In this document: piece by piece, positions 25,926 to 35,521 of the stretch
Numbering within the stretch: position 1 is the stretch's first letter
How the letters are laid out: each line of letters starts with the position of its first letter
Notes under the pieces: model-generated
The model's database searches: none
What the model saw: only the letters and a program-made list of their open reading frames with translations
Told to the model about the DNA's origin: nothing
Source of the DNA: Novosphingobium album (ex Liu et al. 2023)
GTDB taxonomy: Bacteria; Pseudomonadota; Alphaproteobacteria; Sphingomonadales; Sphingomonadaceae
Length of the DNA: 64,000 nucleotides
Assembly (NCBI RefSeq): GCF_029076845.1
Contig: NZ_JARESE010000062.1
Location: forward strand, 293,121 to 357,120
Reading direction: 5' to 3'
Program-made: the position numbers and the translations under genes

Positions 25926-28577
25926 TTATTCGAACCGATACCCGAACCCGTCTCCTTCCGCGCTCACCGCGATTTCCTTTACCTCTTCGCCTTCCATCTG
26001 CCGTTGCAGCAGGCCGATGGAGACTTCAGGTAGCATGGTATTGGTCAGGATCGCGTCGATCATACGACCGCCACTGGCCAGTTCGTTGCAGCGCGAGACG
26101 ATCAGATCGACCACATCCTCGCCATAGCGGAAGGCAATGGCATGGTTTTCCGCCACGCGGCGGACGATGCGGTCGAGCTGGATGCGAATGATGCCTTTCA
26201 GCATTTCGGGCGAAAGCGGGAAATAGGGCTGCACGGTCAGCCGGCCCAGCAACGCGGGCGGGAATACCTTCAGCAATTCAGGCCGCAAGGCTTGTGCCAG
26301 TGCATCTGAATCCGGCTTCATCTCATCGTCCTCGCACATCGTCATGATGAGGTCGGTGCCGACATTGGAAGTCAACAGGATCAGCGTGTTCTTGAAATCA
26401 ATATAACGCCCTTCGGCATCATCCATGTAACCCTTGTCGAATACTTGGAAGAACATCTCGTGGACGTCGGGATGCGCTTTTTCCACTTCGTCGAGCAGCA
26501 CCACCGAATAGGGCCGGCGCCGCACCGCCTCGGTCAGCACGCCGCCCTGGCCATACCCGACATAGCCGGCCGGCGCGCCTTTCAACGTCGAGACGGTATG
26601 CGCTTCTTGGAATTCGCTCATGTTGATGACGATCAGCGAATCGTCTCCAGAGAACAGCAACTCGGCCAGCGCGTGCGCCGTCTCGGTCTTGCCGACGCCC
26701 GATGGGCCGCAGAGCATGAACACGCCGACCGGCTTGTTCGGATTGTCGAGTTTCGCGCGGCTGGTCTGGATGCGCTTGGCGATCGAATCCATCGCGTGAT
26801 CCTGACCGATCACGCGCGCCTTCAACTGATCGGCGATGGTCAGGACGCTTTCGACCTCGTTCTTGACCATCCGGCCCATCGGAATACCGGTCCAGTCGCC
26901 AACCACCGCCGCGACCGCGTCCTGATCGACCACCGCAAAAACCATCGGCTCGTCCCCGTGCGCCTGGGCTAGGTTGTCCAACGCGGCCTGCAGTGCCGCT
27001 TTCAACGATTCCTCGCCTTCCGGTGCGCTCCCTTCGGGTACCGCCTTGCGCGCCTGGGTAAGCGCGTCGCGCGCGGCGATCACGCCCGTGAGCGTGACCT
27101 TCTCCGCTTCCCACTTGGCGTTGACCGCATCGAGCGCGACCTTCGCCTCGGCGATCGCCTCGTCCAGCTTGGGCAGACGCTCACCCCTAGTGTACTGGCC
27201 ACTGGCCTCGCGCGCGGCAATCTCACGCTCCACCTCAAGCAGTTCGAGCCGGCGCGCGCGATCCTCCACCGGGGCGGGCGTGGCATGTTGCGACACGGCG
27301 ACCCGCGCGCAGGCGGTGTCCAGCAGGCTCACCGCCTTGTCGGGAAGCTGCCGCGCGGGCACGTAGCGCTGCGACAGCTTGACCGCCGCCTCGACCGCCT
27401 CGTCCAGCACCACGACATTGTGGTGCGCTTCCATCATCGGCGCGACCGAGCGAATCATGGCGATCGCCTTGGCGGTCTCCGGCTCGCCGACATGGACGGT
27501 CTGGAAGCGGCGAGTCAGCGCCGGGTCTTTCTCGAAATACTGGCGGTATTCGGCCCAGGTCGTCGCCGCGATCGTCCGCAGTCGGCCGCGTGCCAGCGCC
27601 GGCTTGAGCAGATTGGCGGCATCGCCGGTGCCGGCCTGCCCCCCCGCGCCGATCAGGGTATGCGCCTCGTCGATAAACAGGATGATCGGCTTCGGGCTGG
27701 CCTCGACTTCGTCGATGACCTGGCGCAGCCGCTTTTCGAACTCCCCCTTCACGCTAGCTCCGGCCTGCATCAGTCCGATGTCGAGCGATCGCAATGTCAC
27801 GTCCCGCAGCACCGGCGGGACATCACCATCGGCGATGCGGCGGGCGAAGCCTTCCACTACCGCCGTCTTGCCCACCCCTGCCTCGCCAACCAGGATGGGA
27901 TTGTTCTGCCGGCGACGCAGCAGAATATCGACGACCTGGCGGATCTCCGCATCCCGGCCGACGATCCGGTCGATCTTCCCGTCCCGCGCCTGCTGCGTGA
28001 GGTCGACCGAAAAACGCGCCAGCGCCTCACCGTCGCCAAGCGGACCCGCCGGCTCCCCGCGGTCGCTCGCGAACGCGGTGCCGCCATCGGTCTGGGTCTT
28101 TTCGTGAGACGCGGCACAGATCGCCTCGAACTCGGCCCCCAGCTTCTCGGCCTGGACCTTTCTGAATTCGCCACTGATCGAAAAGAGCGCGTTGCGCAGC
28201 GTCGCCGTCTTGACCATGCCATAGAGCAGATGGCCGGTGCGGACGCGCGATGCGCCGAATTGCAACGATGCGTAAAGCCAGCCCTTCTCGATCGCTTCCT
28301 CTATCTGCGGCGCGAAATCGGAAATCGCCGTGGCTCCGCGCGGCAAGGCATCGAGCGCGGCGACCACTTGCCGCACCAGCGCTTCGTCATCCAGCCCGAA
28401 GGCATTGCGGATCGCCGCTATATCATTCTGCGAGTCCTGGAGCAGCACGTGGATCCAGTGCACCAGTTCGACATAAGGATTGCCGCGCATCTTGCAGAAT
28501 GCAGTGGCGGTCTCGATGGCCTTGAGCGCCGGCTGGTTCAAACGCCCGAACAGAGCGCCGCGACTGATCTCGGTCAT
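25926..28577 (-). CDS. clpV: T6SS AAA+ ATPase ClpV (TssH)
   Basis: An 883-residue Clp/Hsp100 ATPase that disassembles contracted TssB/TssC sheaths. An N-terminal repeat domain (about 1-155) is followed by AAA module 1 with Walker A GEAGVGKT (near 230) and Walker B IILFIDEAHTL, a coiled-coil middle region rich in Glu/Arg (about 400-520), and AAA module 2 with GPSGVGKT (near 626) and VVLLDEVEKAH. The start overlaps the stop of tssG by 4 bp. Length is typical of ClpV rather than ClpB, and the N-terminus (GRLNQPALKAIETATAFC) is ClpV-like. Confidence 0.95.
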   Translation of the reverse strand: MTEISRGALFGRLNQPALKAIETATAFCKMRGNPYVELVHWIHVLLQDSQNDIAAIRNAFGLDDEALVRQVVAALDALPRGATAISDFAPQIEEAIEKGWLYASLQFGASRVRTGHLLYGMVKTATLRNALFSISGEFRKVQAEKLGAEFEAICAASHEKTQTDGGTAFASDRGEPAGPLGDGEALARFSVDLTQQARDGKIDRIVGRDAEIRQVVDILLRRRQNNPILVGEAGVGKTAVVEGFARRIADGDVPPVLRDVTLRSLDIGLMQAGASVKGEFEKRLRQVIDEVEASPKPIILFIDEAHTLIGAGGQAGTGDAANLLKPALARGRLRTIAATTWAEYRQYFEKDPALTRRFQTVHVGEPETAKAIAMIRSVAPMMEAHHNVVVLDEAVEAAVKLSQRYVPARQLPDKAVSLLDTACARVAVSQHATPAPVEDRARRLELLEVEREIAAREASGQYTRGERLPKLDEAIAEAKVALDAVNAKWEAEKVTLTGVIAARDALTQARKAVPEGSAPEGEESLKAALQAALDNLAQAHGDEPMVFAVVDQDAVAAVVGDWTGIPMGRMVKNEVESVLTIADQLKARVIGQDHAMDSIAKRIQTSRAKLDNPNKPVGVFMLCGPSGVGKTETAHALAELLFSGDDSLIVINMSEFQEAHTVSTLKGAPAGYVGYGQGGVLTEAVRRRPYSVVLLDEVEKAHPDVHEMFFQVFDKGYMDDAEGRYIDFKNTLILLTSNVGTDLIMTMCEDDEMKPDSDALAQALRPELLKVFPPALLGRLTVQPYFPLSPEMLKGIIRIQLDRIVRRVAENHAIAFRYGEDVVDLIVSRCNELASGGRMIDAILTNTMLPEVSIGLLQRQMEGEEVKEIAVSAEGDGFGYRFE

Positions 28578-29644
28578 GGGGCCGTTTTCCTTTTCCTCAC
28601 ACTGGTCTTGCGCAGGTGCGCGTCCGCACGGATTCGTTCAGGCCGCGCCAGCTGGCGGACCGCGCGTGGGCCTGATCGCTTCGGCGCGGGAGGCTTGAGC
28701 CAGCTCGTCCAGCCAAGGCGATTGCCGCCATCCAGCCGCAGCCCCGGCGCATCGGCATCGGCGATCTCCACCGTCAGATCCCATTCCAGATGGCCGGGCT
28801 TGAACGCCTCGATCGCTTCGGCCGCAACCGCGAAACGCTCGCCGACCGGAAGCAGGGAGAGGTAATCACGATAGTTGCTAGCCCTGACGATTACACGGAA
28901 GGCATCCGACGCGCTGAATACCTTGCGGCCCAGCACGGCATCGCTGCCCAGCGTTGCGAATGACTGGCCCAGGCAAGTCAGATCCTCATGCTCCAGCGCG
29001 CGCCACTTGGGAATGTATTCGACCACACGCACCGGCTGGCACAGCAGATGGCTGAGGCTGTCCTCGATGGCGACCGCGCTACGCAGGCCGCTAAACAGCG
29101 GAACGTAATGGCAACGCGCGCGGCGAAAGAAGGCGTCGTCCTCGTCCGCGCCCTCGGCACAGCCGGAAAGCGCCGACAGCCAGGCCGCGAAACGATCCTC
29201 GGTGGCGCGATCCGCATGCGACACGGGCTGAGAATCGGCCCAGGCGCGATAGAAGAACTGCAGCATCCGGCCGGCCAGGACATCGAGCCAGTCGGTAAAC
29301 GGGTGCTTCTGGGCATAAAGCTTCTCGTAATACGCGAATTCGCTGAGATGCGTGGGCAGCGCGCCCATGGGGCCGGTCAGCCCCAGCCAATAGCCGCGCA
29401 ACCGAATGCGGTTGCGGGCCGGCTCGGTGCCCGTCAGCGTGCTTTCGGCAAAGCCGAGCGTGGGCTGCTGGGCCAGATCGACAACGCTCTGCTCAGGCCG
29501 CTTGGCCCGCCCGACGCGAGGCTTGCCCGTTTCGCGCGCCTCCAGTTGCCGCACGATGGCGAACAGGCCTGCGCGCCTGAGATCCAGACGCTGTAGAAAG
29601 GAAGCGGTCAGATCGTGTGCTTGCGTCCGATGCGCGCCGGCCAT
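28574..29644 (-). CDS. tssG: T6SS baseplate subunit TssG
   Basis: A 356-residue baseplate wedge protein (VasB/ImpH family). ATG at 29644 (MAGAHRTQAHDL) is taken as start because homology begins there; it lies inside the last 37 bp of tssF. Typical features are LDLRRAGLFAIVRQLEA, IRLRGYWLGLTGPMGALP and GRMLQFFYRAWADSQP, where the family's LTGPxGxLPxHL element is clear. It partners TssF (one TssG to two TssF) and TssE at the tail-tube base. The final codons overlap clpV. Confidence 0.92.
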   Translation of the reverse strand: MAGAHRTQAHDLTASFLQRLDLRRAGLFAIVRQLEARETGKPRVGRAKRPEQSVVDLAQQPTLGFAESTLTGTEPARNRIRLRGYWLGLTGPMGALPTHLSEFAYYEKLYAQKHPFTDWLDVLAGRMLQFFYRAWADSQPVSHADRATEDRFAAWLSALSGCAEGADEDDAFFRRARCHYVPLFSGLRSAVAIEDSLSHLLCQPVRVVEYIPKWRALEHEDLTCLGQSFATLGSDAVLGRKVFSASDAFRVIVRASNYRDYLSLLPVGERFAVAAEAIEAFKPGHLEWDLTVEIADADAPGLRLDGGNRLGWTSWLKPPAPKRSGPRAVRQLARPERIRADAHLRKTSVRKRKTAP

Positions 29645-31473
29645 TTGGCGATTTCCCCCTCTCCCGGTGTGCGGACGATGGTTTCGGTGAAGCTGTTGAT
29701 CGTGGCGAATTCCGAAAGGAATCGTTCTACCACTGCACCGAACAGGAACATCCTGCCGTTTTCGTATGAGCCGTCGTCCAGCGTCAAGGTGATCCGGCTG
29801 CCCCGCGCCACGGCCATCTGGCCCCGGCCGGGAATCCGCCGGACGATCGAGCGGGAGCGCACCCCCGTGATACCGTCGATCTGCCGGCGCATCGCCGGAT
29901 CGTCCCGGTGGCCGTACAAGGCGAGATGATCGCACAGCATCGCGGGATCATCGCAATCCTCAGGCGCCAGCGTCGCATAGTTGGGCGTCAGATGCCCGAT
30001 CACGCGCCAGGCGCTATCGCCCAGCCCCAGCGGCGGACGAGGCTTGCTCGGGCTGCGCAGCACGGACACGGCCCGCACTGGCCCGGCGGGCACGGTGAAA
30101 TGATTGCTGCCGCGAAACACCAGGCCGCCGGCCAGTTCCCGATTGGTGACAAGCGCCCGGATCGCCAGTTCCTTTATGTCACTCAGCCGGTCGGGATTGC
30201 CCGGCACGGTCAGCGACAGCCAGGTCTCGGTTCCGATATAATCGTCACGCTTCTTCAGCTTGCGCTGCTTCGAGGACAGCCGGCGCAGCGTCATGCGGGG
30301 AACGTAGAAGATCGCGTCCCGCCAGTCATAGAGCAGCGCCCCCAGCGCATAGAGCGGCACCACCGGCCTGGCCTCCTGCTCGTCGCGCAGATGGGCCTTC
30401 AACTCCAGCAGGCGGAACACCTCGAAGTCCAGCGGGCGCGTGCGATCGGGAACGACATGGAACTCGTGATCGTGTTCGTTGATCTGCAGCCGGCCCAACT
30501 GCTTTTCGAACAGGTTGATGGCCGGAGTGGCGAACAGCCGGAAATTGGCCGGCGACAACGCGCCGGAAAGCACCGGGGAAGAGCGATTGAACAGCAGGAC
30601 CACATCGCATGCATTGGACGAGGCTTGCGCGAAGGCACGGTCCACGCCGCGCAACCGGGCGAAGAGAAAGCGTTCCGGGCAAGCGAAATACTCGCTCAGC
30701 AGGCGATAACCGCGAAACGACCGCAACTCGGCCGGCAGCAGGGCTTCCTCATCATCGAAGCCGACCTGTTCAGGCAGCGGCAGCGCCATCGGCACGACCG
30801 CCGCCGAAGCCGTGGCCGAACGGGCGAGCGCGGCGATGGTCTCGCCGATGATCTGCCGGTAAAGCTCGCCGGGCACGGCCTCTGATCCGTCGAGATAAAG
30901 CGGCAGGCTGTCGATCCGCAGTTTCTCCAGCGGAATTCCGCCGGTGCTTTCGAACCGCAGCCGCACGCCCGCCTCGGCCCGGACATTGGCCGCAACGGCG
31001 AAGTGCGCGACGGAGGAGCGCGAGGAGAGATATTCGACCTCGGTGATCTTCAACGGGTAAAGCGTGACAGCGTGGCCAGTGCGAAACGTCACCGGCGTGC
31101 TTTCCTGCGGGCCGGCAGTCGCGGTGATCTCCGTTCCGGCGGGAACCGCGTATCCTTCAGCCAGCAGAGGATCGGCGTCCTTCGGCTCGAAGCCCGCGAC
31201 GCAGATCGACGGCATTGGCGCCAGATAGTGCGGCTGAATCGCGGTGAGCAAATGCTGGGTGAATTCGGGGTACTGGTCGGCCAGTTTGAGCTGGACGCGC
31301 GCGCCCAGGAAAGCGACGCCTTCGAGCAGGCGCTCGACATAAGGATCGGGATCGGTTGGCGTCTTGAGCCCGAGCCGGGCCGCGACCGTCTCATGCTCCT
31401 CACCAAACTCGCGGGCGGTTTCCCGCAGATAAGCCAGTTCATCGTTGTAGAACTGGAGCAGGCGCGGGTCCAT
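29608..31473 (-). CDS. tssF: T6SS baseplate subunit TssF
   Basis: A 621-residue TssF (VasA/ImpG). The N-terminus LLQFYNDELAYLRETAREF and YVERLLEGVAFLGARVQLKL are hallmark sequences, followed by PEFTQHLLTAIQPHYLAP. Length is normal for the family. It starts 4 bp after tssE and overlaps tssG, consistent with a coupled EFG block. It forms the baseplate wedge together with TssG. Confidence 0.95.
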   Translation of the reverse strand: MDPRLLQFYNDELAYLRETAREFGEEHETVAARLGLKTPTDPDPYVERLLEGVAFLGARVQLKLADQYPEFTQHLLTAIQPHYLAPMPSICVAGFEPKDADPLLAEGYAVPAGTEITATAGPQESTPVTFRTGHAVTLYPLKITEVEYLSSRSSVAHFAVAANVRAEAGVRLRFESTGGIPLEKLRIDSLPLYLDGSEAVPGELYRQIIGETIAALARSATASAAVVPMALPLPEQVGFDDEEALLPAELRSFRGYRLLSEYFACPERFLFARLRGVDRAFAQASSNACDVVLLFNRSSPVLSGALSPANFRLFATPAINLFEKQLGRLQINEHDHEFHVVPDRTRPLDFEVFRLLELKAHLRDEQEARPVVPLYALGALLYDWRDAIFYVPRMTLRRLSSKQRKLKKRDDYIGTETWLSLTVPGNPDRLSDIKELAIRALVTNRELAGGLVFRGSNHFTVPAGPVRAVSVLRSPSKPRPPLGLGDSAWRVIGHLTPNYATLAPEDCDDPAMLCDHLALYGHRDDPAMRRQIDGITGVRSRSIVRRIPGRGQMAVARGSRITLTLDDGSYENGRMFLFGAVVERFLSEFATINSFTETIVRTPGEGEIAKWPARIGRKHTI

Positions 31474-31477
31474 GGGC

Positions 31478-32020
31478 CTATTCCCTGACCGTGACCGCAG
31501 CCGTGTCGATCTCCAGATCGGTGCGGAACTTGACGGGAATGGCCCTTACCGCAGACCGGACATCCGCCCGGATCAGATATGTGATCGCATTGGGTCGTTC
31601 AGCCTGCTCGGACCGTCGCACGTCAAGCGAGACTTTCTCGATCCGCGGCTCGAAAGCCTGGATGGCATTGCGAATATCCCGCGCGCGCTGCAGCACCAGC
31701 CGGTTGTTGAGCGCCTTGCCCGCCATGTCCGGCACGCCATAGTTGACCACGCTGGTGCGGACTTGCGGATAGGGTTCCAGATCGACCAGCGATTCCAGAT
31801 TGGTCGTGTTGAGCAGCCAGGCCAGTTCCCGGCGCACGGTGGAGCGCAGGGCCGCTTCGTTGAAGCTCTCGATCTGCGGCACCGAAAAGTACGAAAGCGT
31901 CTCGCGCCGGTCCTCGATGCGTTCCAGTTCGGTGCCTCTCAGGCCACCGATCTCGTGATCGGCCACGAGCTTGTCGAACAGCGTCGGATCGAGATACCCG
32001 CGGCGGTTGCGAGCGGCCAT
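31478..32020 (-). CDS. tssE: T6SS baseplate subunit TssE (gp25-like)
   Basis: A 180-residue lysozyme-fold gp25-like protein that initiates sheath polymerisation. ATG 32020 is preferred over an upstream GTG/ATG frame since it overlaps the tagJ stop by 1 bp (TGATG) and homology starts at RRGYLDPTLFDKL. Motifs include ELAWLLNTTNLESLVDLE, SVVNYGVPDMAG and the EPRIEKVSLDV segment typical of gp25 (E-P-R-L). No anomaly seen. Confidence 0.93.
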   Translation of the reverse strand: MAARNRRGYLDPTLFDKLVADHEIGGLRGTELERIEDRRETLSYFSVPQIESFNEAALRSTVRRELAWLLNTTNLESLVDLEPYPQVRTSVVNYGVPDMAGKALNNRLVLQRARDIRNAIQAFEPRIEKVSLDVRRSEQAERPNAITYLIRADVRSAVRAIPVKFRTDLEIDTAAVTVRE

Positions 32021-32808
32021 CAGAGGAATGCGATGTCGCGCACGTCGAGCAGTCCGCGCTCGCTGCCGTCGGACAGCGTCCACAAGCGCTGCCCCAGACC
32101 CTCATCGCCCCAGTCGCGTGCGATCCAGCCGGTCAGGCGGCCAAGCTTGTGGGCGGGGTTGGCCGAAGCCTCGCTCCCCGGATAGCGCGCCGGCAGGAAA
32201 GCGGCACCCGAATGGCCCGAGCGGAAAGCGATTTCCACCGGATACCAGACCGTGTCGCGCAAGTCGCGCGGCCCCTCGCTGCGGATCGATTCCACGACGT
32301 CGAACGGGATGAGCCCATAGCGGCCCGCGACAATGGCCTCCATCGTCGGCCCGAACCGGCTGTCGGCATCGGCGATCCATTCGAACGGATGGCCATCCAT
32401 GCTGCCAGCAAGGTCCGGCGCCGCATCGAAAGCCTCGTCCCGCGCCCGAATGCCACCCGGACCATCGCCGCGTGCGAACAGCGTGATGGCGCGAGCCACG
32501 CCTTCGGCCCAGCCCCCATGGCCGGCGAGCAGTGCCATTTCCGCCGTTCCGGCAAAGACCGCCGCGCGCTGCTCCTCCGCAGCGATGGCCTGGCCATAAG
32601 TCACACCCAGAAGCTGCGCCTGGGACGCGACCTGGACCAGGGCATTGAGCTGCTTGAGGGCCTTGTCCCACTCGCCATTGACGGCAAGCAGCTGGAAGAG
32701 GAACATCCGCGCCTGATCGTCGCCGGGCCGAGTGCGGACGATGTCGACCAGCGCGACCCGCGCGCCATCGACATCGCCGTCACGAAGCAACTGATCGGCG
32801 TCGACCAA
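32020..32808 (-). CDS. tagJ: T6SS accessory protein TagJ (ImpE family)
   Basis: A 262-residue ImpE-family protein. N-terminal TPR-like helices (LLRDGDVDGARVALVDIVRT; LFQLLAVNGEWDKALKQLN) precede the ImpE core with WYPVEIAFR. TagJ binds the sheath (TssB N-terminus) and ClpV in systems that carry it. Start is TTG with GGAG 8 bp upstream. TagJ occurs in the T6SS subtypes typical of Pseudomonas H1 and alphaproteobacteria. Confidence 0.9.
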   Translation of the reverse strand: MVDADQLLRDGDVDGARVALVDIVRTRPGDDQARMFLFQLLAVNGEWDKALKQLNALVQVASQAQLLGVTYGQAIAAEEQRAAVFAGTAEMALLAGHGGWAEGVARAITLFARGDGPGGIRARDEAFDAAPDLAGSMDGHPFEWIADADSRFGPTMEAIVAGRYGLIPFDVVESIRSEGPRDLRDTVWYPVEIAFRSGHSGAAFLPARYPGSEASANPAHKLGRLTGWIARDWGDEGLGQRLWTLSDGSERGLLDVRDIAFL

Positions 32809-32835
32809 GGACGAAACTCCCCGCGATGTCGGCCG

Positions 32836-33327
32836 TCAGACCTTCTTGTTGGCCTTGAGGTCGTAACCCGTCTTGATCGCGGCCCCGAGCGAACCATCGG
32901 CAGCCTGGGGCTTGTACTCAATCTCGATCTTCGCGAAATTGAGCGAGATCTGATCCACCGGAAGGACGTCATCCCCGCCCCCGGAACCGCCGGCCTGATA
33001 GCTCGACACCAGGATGTCGGTGAAAGTGACCTTCTGGAATTCCTGCTGCTGCCCGCCGGCCTTGCGGCAAGTCAGCACCGCATTGGCGATATGCTCGCCA
33101 TTGGCGCACGCCAGCATGAGCTTCGGCGAGGCCTTGTTCACGCGCATGGTGAAGTGGAAATCCTGCATCGAGACCTTGCCCGCACCACCGCCGCCGCCGA
33201 AGGCCATGCTGCCTTCGTTGGTTGCGCCCCAAGACCACGACAGGACATCAATCTCGTTCTTGTGCTTATCGTCAGCGGATTCGCCGTCAATTCCATCAAT
33301 TTTCAGGAAATAGTCAACCGACGCCAT
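32836..33327 (-). CDS. hcp: Hcp tube protein (TssD)
   Basis: A 163-residue Hcp, forming the hexameric inner tube expelled during secretion and serving as chaperone for small effectors. The N-terminus DYFLKIDGIDGES and EIDVLSWSWG, then DFHFTMRVNKASPKLMLAC and KIEIEYKPQ, are Hcp1-family features. A glycine-rich loop (AFGGGGGAGK) is present. A strong AGGAGGG site lies 5 bp from the ATG, the best ribosome site in the operon, in keeping with high Hcp demand. Confidence 0.96.
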   Translation of the reverse strand: MASVDYFLKIDGIDGESADDKHKNEIDVLSWSWGATNEGSMAFGGGGGAGKVSMQDFHFTMRVNKASPKLMLACANGEHIANAVLTCRKAGGQQQEFQKVTFTDILVSSYQAGGSGGGDDVLPVDQISLNFAKIEIEYKPQAADGSLGAAIKTGYDLKANKKV

Positions 33328-33387
33328 AAGTCCCTCCTGATTCCCTTACAATTATGCCGATAGCAAAACGCCCGGCATTAATCCAGT

Positions 33388-34878
33388 TCATCCATTCTTA
33401 GGCAGCCTGGAAACCATGCTTAGAGAAACGTCCATGCCTTCAAGCTGATAGTGCGGCACGAACATGAATTTGCCTTTGTAATACCCTGGATTTTCTTCAT
33501 CCGGGATAATCTCGATCTTTGCATCCTTGAGCGGAAGCTTGGCCTTTGTCTCTTCGGATGAGATGTCGGGGCTGCCATCCACGTAGTTCATGATCCAGGT
33601 GTGCAGATCGCGCTGCAATTGCGGCGCCTCGCGATTGCCGCCCACCCAGTCGCGCACCATGCACTTGAGGTAATGGGCGAAACGGCAACTGGAGAAGATA
33701 TAGGGCAGCCGTGCTGAAAGATTGGCATTGGCCGTGGCTGCGGGATCTTCGTATTCAGCCGGCTTGTGCACGGTCTGCGCACCGATGAAGGTGGCGTGAT
33801 CGGTGTTCTTGCGGTGGATCAGCGGCATCAGTCCAGCCTTGGACAATTCCGCTTCGCGCCGGTCCGAAATGGCGATTTCGGTAGGGCACTTCATGTCCAC
33901 GCCGCCATCGTCGGTCGGGAACATCGCCGTCGGCAGGTTCTCGACCGTGCCGCCGCTCTCGACACCGCGAATGCGGCTGCACCAGCCCCAGGTGCTGAAC
34001 GCCTCGGTAACGCGCACGCCCATGGCATAGGACGCGTTGAGCCAGACGTGCTTGTCATGCTCGCCGCCGACATCCTCCTCGAAATCGAACTCATCGACCG
34101 GCTCGGTCTTCGCGCCGTAGACCGTGCGGCCCAGGAAGCGCGGCATCGTCAATGCCAGATAGCGGCTGTCGGAAGTTTCCCGGAACGTACGCCAGGCGGC
34201 GTACTCGGTGGCATCGAACTGCTTGGCGATATCGCGCGGGTTGGACAGCTGCGTCCAGTTCTCCATGCCGATCAGCGAAGGCTCGGCCGCAGCGATGAAT
34301 GGCGCATGCGCGGCGGCGCCGATCTTCGAAAGCCCCTTCATGATTTCGAGGTTGGGCGCGGAATGATCGAAATAATAGTCGCAGACGAAGGCGCCGTAAG
34401 GCTGTCCGCCCAACTGTCCGAACTCCGATTCGTAGACCTTCTTGAACAGCGGGCTCTGATCCCAAGCGGCGTCCCGATACTGGCGGAACATCTTGCGGAT
34501 CTCGTCCTTGGACGCGTTCATGACCCGGATCTTGAGATCCTTGCCGGTAGACGTGTTCATCACCAGGTAGTTGAGGCCGCGCCAGGCGCTTTCGAGTGCC
34601 ATGAACTCGGAGTTATGGATGACCAGGTTGACCTGCTCGGTCAGCTTGCGGTCGATGGCCGCGCGCAAGGCATCGATCGTGGAAAATGCGTCATCGGAAA
34701 TGACACCGGCATTTTCGAGCACCTGCTGCGCCAGCGTCGCCACGGCCTGTTCGATGCGGTTCGCCCGTTCGTCCGAACCGGGCTTGAATTCCTTGCGCAG
34801 AAGCGCCGCGAAATCATCAACTGCGGCTTCGGCTTCAACCGCCTGAACTTCCGTCTGCTGGGCCTTCTCAGTCGCCAT
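33388..34878 (-). CDS. tssC: T6SS sheath large subunit TssC
   Basis: A 496-residue VipB/TssC sheath protein. ATG 34878 (MATEKAQQ) is preferred to a TTG two codons earlier. Family motifs are ALESAWRGLNYLVMNT, YGAFVCDYYFDHSAPNLEIM, RFLGRTVYG, FSSCRFAHYLKCMVRDW and the C-terminal LEGMDVSLSMVSRLPK. It assembles with TssB into the contractile sheath; spacing to tssB is 50 bp. Length and motifs are standard. Confidence 0.96.
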   Translation of the reverse strand: MATEKAQQTEVQAVEAEAAVDDFAALLRKEFKPGSDERANRIEQAVATLAQQVLENAGVISDDAFSTIDALRAAIDRKLTEQVNLVIHNSEFMALESAWRGLNYLVMNTSTGKDLKIRVMNASKDEIRKMFRQYRDAAWDQSPLFKKVYESEFGQLGGQPYGAFVCDYYFDHSAPNLEIMKGLSKIGAAAHAPFIAAAEPSLIGMENWTQLSNPRDIAKQFDATEYAAWRTFRETSDSRYLALTMPRFLGRTVYGAKTEPVDEFDFEEDVGGEHDKHVWLNASYAMGVRVTEAFSTWGWCSRIRGVESGGTVENLPTAMFPTDDGGVDMKCPTEIAISDRREAELSKAGLMPLIHRKNTDHATFIGAQTVHKPAEYEDPAATANANLSARLPYIFSSCRFAHYLKCMVRDWVGGNREAPQLQRDLHTWIMNYVDGSPDISSEETKAKLPLKDAKIEIIPDEENPGYYKGKFMFVPHYQLEGMDVSLSMVSRLPKNG

Positions 34879-34928
34879 TAGCAATTATTCCCGCTTCTCC
34901 GCGCCGCGCCAGGGGATATCCGCCGCGA

Positions 34929-35456
34929 TCAATTCTCGCTTTCCGGCTCCTCCGAAGCATCGTCCGCTTTCAGGGGTGCCGCCGACAAGGACTTCATCAG
35001 ATCCGGGTCTTTCAGCAGCTTGTCGAGCAGCACCTGTGCGCCGTCCTTGCCATCCATGTAGACCATCAAGTCATTGATCTGCTCACGCGCTTCCAGCAGC
35101 TTCGCGAGCGCGGGAACCTTCTTCGCCACCGCGCCAGGGGAGAAATCTTCCATGGAATTGAAGGTCAGGTCCACCGCGAGCTTGCCTTCGCCGGTCAGCG
35201 AATTGTCGACGTGAAACGCCGCGCGCGGCGCGATCGCCGCCATGCGCTGGTCGAAATTGTCCATGTCAAAATCCAGGAAATCGCGATCGGCCATGGCCTT
35301 CTTCTCGACCGTGCTCTTGCCTGACAAGTCGGACAGCACACCCATCACGAACGGCAATTCGACCTTCTGGCGAGACCCGTACGTCTCCACCTCATATTCG
35401 ATATGCACGCGAGGAGCGCGGTTTTCCTTGATGAAGCGTTGGCCACTCTTTGCCAT
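34929..35456 (-). CDS. tssB: T6SS sheath small subunit TssB
   Basis: A 175-residue VipA/TssB. Motifs are RVHIEYEVETYG, ELPFVMGVLSDLSG, FLDFDMDNFDQRMAAIAPR and FSPGAVAKKVPALAKLLEAR. The C-terminal acidic tail (DDASEEPESEN) is variable in the family. It interlocks with TssC; its N-terminus is the expected TagJ contact. GGGGAAC precedes the ATG. Confidence 0.96.
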   Translation of the reverse strand: MAKSGQRFIKENRAPRVHIEYEVETYGSRQKVELPFVMGVLSDLSGKSTVEKKAMADRDFLDFDMDNFDQRMAAIAPRAAFHVDNSLTGEGKLAVDLTFNSMEDFSPGAVAKKVPALAKLLEAREQINDLMVYMDGKDGAQVLLDKLLKDPDLMKSLSAAPLKADDASEEPESEN

Positions 35457-35521
35457 TTGTTCCCCCCAACGACCTGTTCAAAATCGCAAGCCCCGAAACG
35501 GCAACCCTACCCGGGGCCTAT